Of a DNA stretch of 60,623 nucleotides, positions 41,798-49,475 are shown one piece after another; the stretch's first letter is position 1; every line of letters starts with the position of its first letter. Location of the stretch: NCBI GenBank assembly GCA_030447785.1, contig JAUJOF010000014.1:2427-63049 (forward strand), given 5' to 3'. Under the pieces are notes generated by a model, which saw only the letters and a program-made list of their open reading frames with translations, made no database searches and was not told the origin of the DNA. The position numbers were made by a program, and so were the translations under genes. Source of the stretch: Solirubrobacteraceae bacterium. GTDB lineage: Bacteria; Actinomycetota; Thermoleophilia; Solirubrobacterales; Solirubrobacteraceae.

Positions 41798-42748
41798 GTG
41801 CCCGGCCCCACGCCGCTCGCCGTGTCCGTGATCGTCCCCGCGCGCGACGCCGCGGCGACGCTGCCCGCCACGCTGGCCGCACTGGCTTGCCAGGCCGGGG
41901 CGCCCGAGCACGAGGTGCTGGTGGTCGACAACGGCTCGCGCGACGACACCGCCGCGCTCGCCCAGGAGGCGGGCGCGCGCGTGCTGCGCCTGCCCCGGGG
42001 ACCGGGACCCGGGGCGGCGCGCGACGCGGGCGCCCGGGCCGCCCGCGCGCCCGCGCTGGCCTTCACCGACGCCGACTGCGCCCCCACGCCGGGCTGGCTT
42101 GCCGCCGGCAGCGCGGCCCTGCGCGAGGCCGGCCTGGTCCAGGGCGCCGTCGAACCCGACCCCGCCACGCCGATGGGCCCCTTCGATCGCAGCCTGGCGG
42201 TGAGCGGTCTCGGGCTCTTCGAGTCGGCCAGCCTCTTTGTGCGCCGCGATGTCCACGCGCGGGTGGGCGGCTTCGGCTCCGGCCTGGAAGGGCCCGGCGC
42301 GGCACCCTTCGGCGAGGACGTCCTCTTCGGCTGGCGCGCGCGCCGCCAGGGCATCGCGGTGGCCTTCGCCCCCGACGCTCTCGTCCACCACGCGATCATG
42401 CCGCGTTCGGCCCGGAGCTACATCGCCGAGCGTCGCCGCCTGGGCCTCTTCTGCGAGCTGGTCGTCAGGGCACCCGAGCTGCGCGACGCGCTGTGCTGGC
42501 ATCGCCTCTTCCTCAGCCGCCGCCAGGCCGAGCTGTGGCTGGCGCTGGGGGGCCTGGCCACCGCCGCCGCCACCCGCCGGGCCGCGCCCGCCCTCGCCGC
42601 CGCGCCCTACACGCACGGCCTCCTGGCCCTCGCGCGCAACCAGGACGGACCGACCGCTCGCCTGGCCGCCGTCCACGTCGCCGCGCAGCTCGTGGGCACC
42701 GCCGCGCTGGCGCTGGGCAGCGTGCGCAGCCGTACCCTGCTGCTGTGA
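41798..42748 (+). CDS. glycosyltransferase family 2
   Basis: A 316-residue GT2 enzyme: LAVSVIVPARDAAATLPATL, HEVLVVDNGSRDDTAALAQE, GPGAARDAGARAARAPALAF and the metal site FTDADCAPTPGWLA. The acceptor loop is FGEDVLFGWRARRQGIAV. A hydrophobic C-terminal part may place it at the membrane. It resembles the GT2 genes at 10-12 kb in layout, suggesting a second glycan gene group. The stop overlaps the ATG of the next transferase (TGATG). Confidence 0.9.
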   Translation: MPGPTPLAVSVIVPARDAAATLPATLAALACQAGAPEHEVLVVDNGSRDDTAALAQEAGARVLRLPRGPGPGAARDAGARAARAPALAFTDADCAPTPGWLAAGSAALREAGLVQGAVEPDPATPMGPFDRSLAVSGLGLFESASLFVRRDVHARVGGFGSGLEGPGAAPFGEDVLFGWRARRQGIAVAFAPDALVHHAIMPRSARSYIAERRRLGLFCELVVRAPELRDALCWHRLFLSRRQAELWLALGGLATAAATRRAAPALAAAPYTHGLLALARNQDGPTARLAAVHVAAQLVGTAALALGSVRSRTLLL

Positions 42749-43563
42749 TGCGAGCAGCAGCGGGCGTGCGCGTGCGCCACGTGGTCATCACGCGCCTGAA
42801 CCTCGCCCTGGACTTCGCCGCGGGCCGCGAGCGGCTGGACGTGCGATGGCTGGAGGCGCGTCTGGCGCCCTTCGAGCGCTTCTGCCATCCGTCGATGCGC
42901 GCGCAGCGCGCGCCGCACGACTGGCTGGTGCTCGTCGACGCGGACACGCCGGCGGCCATCCGCGCGCGCCTCGACGCGCTGCCCGGCTTTGCCACGGTCG
43001 CACTGGCCCAGCCCCACACCGCGCAGGCCCTCGGCGCCGCGCTGCCCGCCCACGTCGACCTGCAGGGCGCGACCCATCTGATCACCACCCGCCTGGACAG
43101 CGACGACGCGCTGGGCGACCGCTACCTGGAGATCCTCCAACGCCACGCCCGTCCGGTGAGCGTGCCCGAGTTCCTCAACGTGCCGGTGGGCTATCGCACG
43201 CACGCGGGGCGCCACTTCGCGTGCGTGGACCCGGCCAACGCGTTCCTCAGCCTCGTCGAGCCCCTGCACGGCGGGGTCCCGGCGCGCACGGCGTACTGCG
43301 TCGCCCACCCGCTGGCCGCCACGGTCGCCCCTGTGCGCCAGCTGTGGACCCGTCCGCTGTGGCTGCAGGTCATCCACGAGGACAACGAGGTCAGTGCCCT
43401 CACGGGCATCCGTCGGCCCTGGGGAGGTGTGCCCCACCACTTCCGCGCGCAGCCACGGTCGGCCCGCGCGACCGCGCGCGACGGCGCGCGCGACCTGGTG
43501 CGCAGCGCCGGCTACGCGCGGCGTGCCCTGGCTACAGCCAGCCGCGGCGGCGAAAGTAGGTGA
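42748..43563 (+). CDS. putative rhamnosyltransferase-like glycosyltransferase
   Basis: A 271-residue protein of the rhamnosyl-transferase-like family (Pfam Rhamno_transf type): HVVITRLNLALDFA at the start, VRWLEARLAPFERFCHPSMR, WLVLVDADTPAAIRARLDAL and the metal-binding-like TTRLDSDDALGDRYLEILQ. Members usually act on surface polysaccharides; the sugar is not certain. It is translationally coupled to the GT2 gene upstream, and its last 32 bp overlap the convergent corA gene. Confidence 0.78.
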   Translation: MRAAAGVRVRHVVITRLNLALDFAAGRERLDVRWLEARLAPFERFCHPSMRAQRAPHDWLVLVDADTPAAIRARLDALPGFATVALAQPHTAQALGAALPAHVDLQGATHLITTRLDSDDALGDRYLEILQRHARPVSVPEFLNVPVGYRTHAGRHFACVDPANAFLSLVEPLHGGVPARTAYCVAHPLAATVAPVRQLWTRPLWLQVIHEDNEVSALTGIRRPWGGVPHHFRAQPRSARATARDGARDLVRSAGYARRALATASRGGESR

Positions 43564-44527
43564 CCATGCCCACCAGCACCGTGGCCATCACCCCGACGAT
43601 CACCCAGAAGCCGGCCTCGGTGCCCTCCCCCGGGAACAGCACGTTCATCCCCGCCGCGGAGGCGATCAACGTCAGCGGCAGCACGATGACGCTGAAGGCC
43701 GTCAGCACGCGCAGCACGTCGTTGACGCGGTGGGAGAGGACCGACTCGTTGGTCGACTCCAGGCCCTCGATGACCTCCTTGAAGTTCTCGAGCATGTCCC
43801 AGATGCGCTCCGACGCGTCGTTGATGTCGTCGAAGTAGATGTCGAGGTCCTCGGGCACGTGGCGGCGCGTGCGCTCCAGGTCGCGCAGGGCGGTGCGCTG
43901 CGGGCGCACGATCTTGCGGAAGTTGATGATCTCCTGCTTGGCGTCGGAGAGGTCGCGCACGATCTTCTCCGACTCGCCCTCGAAGATCGCGTCCTCCAGG
44001 CGCTCGAGCTTGTTGCCCATCTTGCGCAGCATGGGAAACGAGGCGTCGACGCAGTCGTCGACCAGCTTGTAGAGCAGGTAGCCCGAGCCCTTGGCGAACA
44101 GCGCCTCGCGCTGGGCTTCCGCGGTGCGCACCCGCTCGAAGAGGTACTCCAGCGGCTCGATGTGGTCGTTGGGCAGCGTGACCAGGAAGTCCGGCCCGAG
44201 GAACAGGTCGAGCTCCACGGCGTTCAGGCGACCCACCGTCTTGTCGAAGCGCGGGAAGTGCAGGACGATGAACAGGTACTCGGGGTACTCGTCGATCTTG
44301 GGGCGCTGGTTGCGCGAGAAGACGTCCTCGTAGTCGAGCGGGTCGAAGTCGAAGTGCTCTTCCAGCCACGCGCGTTCGACCGTGCGCGGGCACTCCACGT
44401 TGATCCAGCGCAGTCCCGCCGCCTCCGTGACCTCGACGCGCGGCGCGTCGACCTCGGCCGGCACCATGCCGCCGTCGCGCTCCGGCGCGGAGCGGGTGAA
44501 GCGGCGGGGGCGGGGCAGCTGGGGCAC
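43532..44527 (-). CDS. corA: CorA-family magnesium/divalent cation transporter
   Basis: A 331-residue CorA-type channel. The cytoplasmic domain (RWINVECPRTVERAWLEEHF, FIVLHFPRFDKTVGRLNAVE) is followed by a long helix and two C-terminal membrane segments. The first ends in the family signature SAAGMNVLFPGEGTEAGFWV with the GMN filter; the last is VIVGVMATVLVGMVTYF. GTG at 44527 is chosen as the start because a TACGCT box (minus strand, 44534-44539) lies exactly 6 nt upstream; a longer frame would run through the riboswitch of the divergent gene. Confidence 0.9.
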   Translation of the reverse strand: MPQLPRPRRFTRSAPERDGGMVPAEVDAPRVEVTEAAGLRWINVECPRTVERAWLEEHFDFDPLDYEDVFSRNQRPKIDEYPEYLFIVLHFPRFDKTVGRLNAVELDLFLGPDFLVTLPNDHIEPLEYLFERVRTAEAQREALFAKGSGYLLYKLVDDCVDASFPMLRKMGNKLERLEDAIFEGESEKIVRDLSDAKQEIINFRKIVRPQRTALRDLERTRRHVPEDLDIYFDDINDASERIWDMLENFKEVIEGLESTNESVLSHRVNDVLRVLTAFSVIVLPLTLIASAAGMNVLFPGEGTEAGFWVIVGVMATVLVGMVTYFRRRGWL

Positions 44528-44533
44528 CTTCAG

Positions 44534-44556
44534 AGCGTATCCCGAGGCTGTACACT
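44534..44556. promoter_or_regulatory. divergent -10 boxes of corA and the riboswitch operon
   Basis: The minus-strand TACGCT (44534-44539) serves corA. The plus-strand TACACT (44551-44556) would start the riboswitch RNA near 44563, about 13 nt before the aptamer's P1 stem. No strong -35 is seen for either. Confidence 0.45.
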
Positions 44557-44575
44557 GCGTGGCCGACATAGCTGG

Positions 44576-44722
44576 ACACATCCAGAGGGGTGGAGGGACT
44601 TGGCCCATCGAAACCCCGGCAACCTCCCGCAGAAGAAGGTCCCAGAGCGGGCACGGTGCCAATTCCTGACAGATGTGTGGCGGGCTTCCAGGACCTTCGC
44701 CACACGGGACCGGCGAAGGAGA
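44576..44722 (+). ncRNA. SAM-I (S-box) riboswitch with translational expression platform
   Basis: The aptamer core is conserved: AGAGGGGTGGAGGGACTTGG, GAAACCCCGGCAACC and CGGTGCCAATTCCTGAC. P1 pairs ACACATC (44576-44582) with GATGTGT (44672-44678). Downstream, CCTTCGCC (44694-44701) pairs with GGCGAAGG (44712-44719), burying the AAGGAG ribosome site (44716-44721) 9 nt before the ATG at 44731. The P1 3' strand GTGTGGCG (44675-44682) can instead pair with CGCCACAC (44698-44705), which would free that site. The fit is that SAM binding stabilises P1, releases CCTTCGCC and shuts translation (OFF switch). There is no terminator U-run, so control is at translation. Confidence 0.93.
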
Positions 44723-44730
44723 CACCATCT

Positions 44731-45996
44731 ATGGGAGCTCAGGGACTGACCTGTCGTGAGTGCCACGCCGAGTACCCGGCGGAGGCACTCTACGTGTGCG
44801 AGCGCTGCTTCGGCCCGCTCGAGGTGACCTACGAGGTCGACGCTGGCCTCGATGTCGCCGAGCGCCGCCGGCACATCCAGGCCGGCCCGCAGAACCTCTG
44901 GCGCTACAGCGACTTCCTGCCGCTGGACGCGCCGCCCGGGCCGTCGTCGCGCACGCTGTCGCGCACCGGGCTGCCCGCCGGCTGCACCCCGCTGATCAAG
45001 GCCGACCGCCTGGCCGAGCGCCTCGGACTGCGCGAGGTGTGGGTCAAGAACGACGCCGCCAACCCCACGCACTCCTTCAAGGACCGCGTGGTCGCCGTGG
45101 CCGCCGCGCGCGCCCGCGAGCTGGGCTACGACGTGCTGGCCTGCGCCTCCACCGGCAACCTGGCCAACGCCGTGGCCGCCCAAGGCGCAGCGCTGGGGAT
45201 GGAGACCTACGTGTTCATCCCCGCCGACCTCGAGGAGCAGAAGATCCTCGCCACCGGCGTGTACGGCACCAACCTCGTGAAGGTGCGCGGCAGCTACGAC
45301 GACGTCAACCGCCTGTGCACAGAGATCTCCGGCGAGCGCGACTGGGCGTTCGTCAACGTCAACGTGCGCCCCTACTATGCCGAGGGCTCCAAGACGCTGG
45401 CCTATGAGATCGCCGAGCAGCTGGGCTGGCGGGTGCCCGACCGCCTGGTGGTGCCCATCGCCTCCGGCTCGCTGTACACCAAGCTCGCCAAGGGCTTCCA
45501 GGAGTGGCTGGACCTCGGGCTGGCCGAGGGCGCCCCACCGGTGATGAACGGCGCGCAGGCGCTGGGCTGCTCGCCCGTGGCGTGCGCCTGGGAGGCCGGG
45601 CACGACGTCTGCCAGCCGGTCAGGCCCGACACCATCGCCAAGTCGCTGGCCATCGGCAACCCCGCCGACGGTCCCTACGCGCTGGACCTTGCGCGCAGCA
45701 GCAACGGCTCGATCGACGCGGTCACCGACGACGAGATCCGCGAGGGCATCCGCCTGCTGGCCGAGACCACCGGCGTGTTCACCGAGACCGCCGGCGGCGT
45801 GTCCACCGCCACGCTTGCCAAGCTGGCCGAGCGCGGCGACATCGACCCCGAGGAGCGCGTCGTGCTGCTCATCACGGGCGAGGGTCTCAAGACCATCGAC
45901 GCCGTGCGCGACACCTTCGACTCCTTCGAGATCGAACCGCGCCTCGACGCGTTTGTGGACGAGGTCGAGGACGTGGTCGCGGGGGCCCGCCGGTGA
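44731..45996 (+). CDS. thrC: threonine-synthase-like PLP enzyme under SAM control
   Basis: A 421-residue PLP-dependent beta-replacing/eliminating enzyme annotated in related genomes as threonine synthase. The N-terminal zinc ribbon is CRECHAEYPAEALYVCERC (Cys8, 11, 23, 26). The PLP lysine is Lys117 in NPTHSFKDRVVAVAA; classical ThrC has NPTGSFKDR, so Gly is His here. The phosphate-binding loop is ACASTGNLANAVAAQGAALG. The classic reaction is O-phosphohomoserine to threonine, but a SAM OFF switch and a coupled CysO-like carrier point to sulfur amino acid synthesis. Its GTGA overlap with the next gene makes the pair one translational unit. Confidence 0.85.
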   Translation: MGAQGLTCRECHAEYPAEALYVCERCFGPLEVTYEVDAGLDVAERRRHIQAGPQNLWRYSDFLPLDAPPGPSSRTLSRTGLPAGCTPLIKADRLAERLGLREVWVKNDAANPTHSFKDRVVAVAAARARELGYDVLACASTGNLANAVAAQGAALGMETYVFIPADLEEQKILATGVYGTNLVKVRGSYDDVNRLCTEISGERDWAFVNVNVRPYYAEGSKTLAYEIAEQLGWRVPDRLVVPIASGSLYTKLAKGFQEWLDLGLAEGAPPVMNGAQALGCSPVACAWEAGHDVCQPVRPDTIAKSLAIGNPADGPYALDLARSSNGSIDAVTDDEIREGIRLLAETTGVFTETAGGVSTATLAKLAERGDIDPEERVVLLITGEGLKTIDAVRDTFDSFEIEPRLDAFVDEVEDVVAGARR

Positions 45997-46265
45997 GCGT
46001 CACGGTCAAGATCCCCACCCAGCTGCGCTCCGCCTCGGGTGGCGAGGGCGAGGTCGGCGTCGAGGGCGCCACCGTCGGCGAGGCCCTCGAGGGCGTGTTC
46101 ACCCGCCACGGCGAGCTGCGCGAGCGCCTGCTCGAGGACGGCAAGCTGCGCCGCTTTGTCAACGTGTACGTCGACGGGGAGGACGTGCGCTTCCTCGACG
46201 GCCTGCAGACGCCGGTGCCCACAGGCGGTGAGGTCACGATCCTGCCCGCCGTCGCGGGCGGCTAG
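45993..46265 (+). CDS. cysO: CysO/MoaD/ThiS-family sulfur carrier protein
   Basis: A 90-residue ubiquitin-fold sulfur carrier ending in the reactive di-glycine (VTILPAVAGG). SVTVKIPTQLRSASGGEGEV, ERLLEDGKLRRFVNVYVDGE and DVRFLDGLQTPVPTGGEVTI follow mycobacterial CysO closely. CysO is loaded as a C-terminal thiocarboxylate by a MoeZ/ThiF-like E1 and gives its sulfur to a PLP enzyme (CysM, acting on O-phosphoserine). Here the coupled PLP enzyme is threonine-synthase-like. No E1 or JAMM peptidase (Mec) is seen in the window. The GTG start overlaps the thrC stop. Confidence 0.92.
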   Translation: MSVTVKIPTQLRSASGGEGEVGVEGATVGEALEGVFTRHGELRERLLEDGKLRRFVNVYVDGEDVRFLDGLQTPVPTGGEVTILPAVAGG

Positions 46266-46270
46266 GAGCG

Positions 46271-47050
46271 TTGGGTCCCACGCTGGCGCGCGGACCGGGC
46301 GTCACGGGCGGCCCCGTGCGTGGCGCCGCTCGCTCCGCCCGCCTCACCGCGGAGCGTGCCCGTTTCTGGGCGTGGGCGCGGCGCCTGGACTGGGCACTGC
46401 GCCGGGCCGGCGGGCGCCTGGAGCTCGACGCACCCCATGGCGCACGTTTCCACGAGCTGCCGGTGATCGAGATCGAGCCGGGAGGCGAGGGCGGGCTGCT
46501 CGCCCTGCGCCTCGGGCGCCACGTCAAGCTGGGACGGCTGCTCACGCTGCAGGTGTGGGCAGGGCAGCGCACGCAGGTGGACCTCGGCGACCGCAGCACC
46601 TTCCAGACCGGCTGCCGGCTCGTGCTGCGCGGGGGGCGCCTGCGCGTCGGCTCCGATGTCTTCGTGCGCGACCTCACCCAACTCAAGGTCACGGGCGGGG
46701 AGCTGACGCTGGGCGATCATGTCCAGCTGGGACGCGACTGCAACCTCGACTGCGCGCGGAGCATCGTCCTGGGCGCGCGGGCCGGGCTGGCCGAGCGCGC
46801 CAGCGTCGTGGACTCCGACCACGGTCACGACGGGACGGACGCCTTCTTCATGGACCAGCCCCTGCGCAGCGCGCCGATCGCCATCGGGGCCAACACCTTC
46901 GTGGCCGCCAACGCCGTCGTCCTCCGAGGCGCGTCCGTCGGCCCCAACGCGGTCGTGGGCGCGGGGGCGGTGGTGCGCGCGGGCGAGCTGGAAGGCGGCT
47001 GGCTGCACGCCGGGGTCCCCGCGCGCCCCCTCCGCGCGCTGGGCGGGTAG
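46271..47050 (+). CDS. hexapeptide-repeat acyltransferase
   Basis: A 259-residue left-handed beta-helix protein: repeated turns such as VDLGDRSTFQTGCRLVLRG, LRVGSDVFVRDLTQLKVTGG, LTLGDHVQLGRDCNLDCARS and IAIGANTFVAANAVVLRGAS. The catalytic-type histidines are in VVDSDHGHDGTDAF. It resembles colanic-acid and maltose O-acetyltransferases. The likely start is TTG 46271, 5 bp after cysO and preceded by a GGAG motif. It is probably in the same operon; why an acyltransferase would share SAM control is unclear. It may belong to the glycan genes instead. Confidence 0.8.
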   Translation: MGPTLARGPGVTGGPVRGAARSARLTAERARFWAWARRLDWALRRAGGRLELDAPHGARFHELPVIEIEPGGEGGLLALRLGRHVKLGRLLTLQVWAGQRTQVDLGDRSTFQTGCRLVLRGGRLRVGSDVFVRDLTQLKVTGGELTLGDHVQLGRDCNLDCARSIVLGARAGLAERASVVDSDHGHDGTDAFFMDQPLRSAPIAIGANTFVAANAVVLRGASVGPNAVVGAGAVVRAGELEGGWLHAGVPARPLRALGG

Positions 47051-47059
47051 GTCGCGACC

Positions 47060-49450
47060 ATGGCCGACCAGCTCGCCGGCTACCGCGCCAAGCGCAGCGC
47101 CGACCAGACGCCCGAGCCGGCGGGCGACGGACCGGGCAGCGCCCCGGAGGGACTCCCGCGCTTCGTGGTGCAGGAGCACCACGCGCGGCGCCTGCACTGG
47201 GACCTGCGCCTGGAGCACGACGGCGTGGCGGTCTCCTGGGCGATCCCCAACGGGATCCCCGACGAGCCCAGGGAGAACCGCAAGGCGGTGCCCACGGAGG
47301 ATCACCCGCTCGAGTATCTGAGCTTCGAGGGCGACATCCCCGCCGGGCAGTACGGCGCCGGCTCCATGCGCATCTGGGATCGCGGCACCTACGAGGCCCA
47401 CGAGTTCACCGAGCGCAAGGTCCAGGTGACCTTCCACGGGGAGCGCCTGCAGGGCCGCTACGGCCTCTTCCCGGCAGGGGACGACTGGCTGATCCACCGC
47501 ATGGATCCGCCGAGCGATCCAGGGCGCGGGCCCATGCCCGAGCAGGTGGCGCCGATGCTCGCACGCGCCGGGGCGCTGCCCGCCGACCCGTCCGGCTGGG
47601 CCTTCGAGGTCAAGTGGGACGGCGTGCGCGCCGTGGCCCTCTGCGCGCCCGGGCGCGTGCGCCTGCAGGCGCGCAGCCTGGCCGACATCACCGCCCAGGA
47701 CCCAGAGGTGCAGCGCATCGACCGCGCGCTGGGCCACCACCGCGCGGTGCTCGACGGGGAGATCGTCGCCTTCGACGAGCACGGGCGTCCGAGCTTCGAG
47801 CGCCTGCAGCGGCGCATGCACGTGGCCTCGCAGGCGGTGGTGCGCCGCCGCGTCAGGGAGGTGCCCACGACCTACGTGGTCTTCGACCTGCTGTGGCTCG
47901 ACGGCCACTCGCTCATGGACCGCTCTTACGCGCAGCGCCGCGCTGCGCTGCTCGAGTTGGGCCTGGAGGGGCCCGCCTGGCGTACGCCCGCGGCCTGGGA
48001 CGACGGCGCCGCCCTGCTGGAGGCAAGCTCCGCCCAGGGCCTGGAGGGCATCGTGGCCAAGCGCCTGGATTGCCCCTACGAGCCGGGGCGGCGCGCCAGC
48101 GGGTGGATCAAGGTCAAGCACCGCCCGACCACCGAGGTCGTCGTGGGCGGCTGGCTGCCCGGCGAGGGGCGCAGGCGCGAGCGCATCGGCGCGCTGCTGG
48201 TCGGGGTGCGCGAGGCGCGAGCGGACGCAGCGGCGGGCGAGCTGCGCTACGCCGGGCGCGTGGGCACGGGGTTCACCGAGGAGGAGCTCGATCGTCTGGC
48301 CACCCTGCTGGCGCCGCTCGAGCGTGAGCAGAGCCCGTTCGCCGCGCCGGCGCGCGCCCGCGGGAAGGGCAGCTCGCGCGGCGCTGCGCCCCCCCGGGGG
48401 GCGGTGTTCGTGCAGCCACGCCACGTCGCCGAGGTCGAATACGCCGAGTGGACGCGCGACGGGGTCCTGCGCGCCCCCTCCTACAAGGGCCTGCGCGATG
48501 GCCACGACTCGCCTTCGGCGTCGCCGGCCGCCTTCCTGGCCGCCGCGCGCGAGGTGGGCGGCCGCCGGCCGGCGCTCGAGCTCAAGGTGCCGGGCCCGCC
48601 GACCCGCACGCTGCGCCTGGCCAACCCGGGCAAGGTGCTCTATCCGGCCACCGGCTTCACCAAGCGCGATCTGGTCGCCTATCTGGCCGAGATCGCCCCT
48701 GTGCTGCTGCCCCACCTGCGCGGGCGCGAGCTGACGCTCAAGCGCTACCCCGACGGGGTGGAGGGCCAGCACTTCTACGAGAAGAACGCCCCGTCGCATC
48801 GCCCCGACTGGGTGCGCACCGCCAACGGGTTCGTGCTGGCCGAGGATGTGCCCACGCTGGCGTGGCTGGGCAACCTCGCCGACCTCGAGCTGCACCCGTC
48901 CCTGGCCCTGGCCGCCGAACCCGAGCGGCCGACCACCATGGTCTTCGACCTCGATCCCGGGGAGCCCGCGAACCTGGTCGAGTGCTGCCGGGTCGGGCTG
49001 GTCCTGCGCGGACTGTTCGAGCAGCTCGGGGTGCACAGCGTGGCCAAGACCTCGGGCTCCAAGGGCCTGCAGGTCTACGTGCCGCTCAACAGCGAGACGT
49101 CCTACGCCGCCACCAAGCCCTTCGCCAAGGCGGTGGCCGAGCTGCTCGAGCAGGCCGAACCCGAGCTCGTGGTCTCGCGGCAGGCCAGGGACCTGCGCGG
49201 CGGGCGCGTGCTGGTGGACTGGAGCCAGAACGACCGCCACAAGACCACGGTGGCCGTGTACTCCCCGCGGGCGCGCGAGCGCCCGACCGTCTCGACTCCC
49301 GTGGCGTGGGACGAGGTGGAGGCCTGCCTGGACGCGCAGGACCCCGCGCAACTGGCGTTCACCACCGATCAGGTGCTGGAGCGAGTGGCTCGCGACGGCG
49401 ACCTGTTCGCCCCCGTGCTCTCGTTGGCGCAGGCTCTCCCTAGCCTCTGA
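47060..49450 (+). CDS. ligD: ATP-dependent DNA ligase D (PE-LIG-POL)
   Basis: A 796-residue end-joining ligase. The order is phosphoesterase (about 30-150: FVVQEHHARRLHWDLRLEHD, EYLSFEGDIPAGQYGAG), ATP-dependent ligase (about 165-460: AFEVKWDGVRAVALC with adenylated Lys185, DGEIVAFDE, GLEGIVAKR, GWIKVKHR) and a primase-like polymerase (about 500-790: NPGKVLYPATGFTKRDLVAY, TMVFDLDPGEPANLVECCRV with the DLD metal site, KTSGSKGLQVYVPLNSETSY). Mycobacterial LigD has POL first, so this is the Pseudomonas-like order. No ku gene is visible nearby. Confidence 0.93.
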   Translation: MADQLAGYRAKRSADQTPEPAGDGPGSAPEGLPRFVVQEHHARRLHWDLRLEHDGVAVSWAIPNGIPDEPRENRKAVPTEDHPLEYLSFEGDIPAGQYGAGSMRIWDRGTYEAHEFTERKVQVTFHGERLQGRYGLFPAGDDWLIHRMDPPSDPGRGPMPEQVAPMLARAGALPADPSGWAFEVKWDGVRAVALCAPGRVRLQARSLADITAQDPEVQRIDRALGHHRAVLDGEIVAFDEHGRPSFERLQRRMHVASQAVVRRRVREVPTTYVVFDLLWLDGHSLMDRSYAQRRAALLELGLEGPAWRTPAAWDDGAALLEASSAQGLEGIVAKRLDCPYEPGRRASGWIKVKHRPTTEVVVGGWLPGEGRRRERIGALLVGVREARADAAAGELRYAGRVGTGFTEEELDRLATLLAPLEREQSPFAAPARARGKGSSRGAAPPRGAVFVQPRHVAEVEYAEWTRDGVLRAPSYKGLRDGHDSPSASPAAFLAAAREVGGRRPALELKVPGPPTRTLRLANPGKVLYPATGFTKRDLVAYLAEIAPVLLPHLRGRELTLKRYPDGVEGQHFYEKNAPSHRPDWVRTANGFVLAEDVPTLAWLGNLADLELHPSLALAAEPERPTTMVFDLDPGEPANLVECCRVGLVLRGLFEQLGVHSVAKTSGSKGLQVYVPLNSETSYAATKPFAKAVAELLEQAEPELVVSRQARDLRGGRVLVDWSQNDRHKTTVAVYSPRARERPTVSTPVAWDEVEACLDAQDPAQLAFTTDQVLERVARDGDLFAPVLSLAQALPSL

Positions 49451-49462
49451 GCAGCGCGGCGC

Positions 49463-49468
49463 TAGATT
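49463..49468 (+). promoter_or_regulatory. TANNNT -10 box for the SpoIIE-phosphatase gene
   Basis: TAGATT, 7 nt before the GTG at 49476. Confidence 0.45.
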
Positions 49469-49475
49469 CCCGTCT

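Noticed and set aside
44467..44728. Upstream start for corA giving up to 398 residues
   Set aside because: The extra N-terminus would be encoded by the antisense of the riboswitch, and a TANNNT box sits 6 nt before the GTG at 44527.
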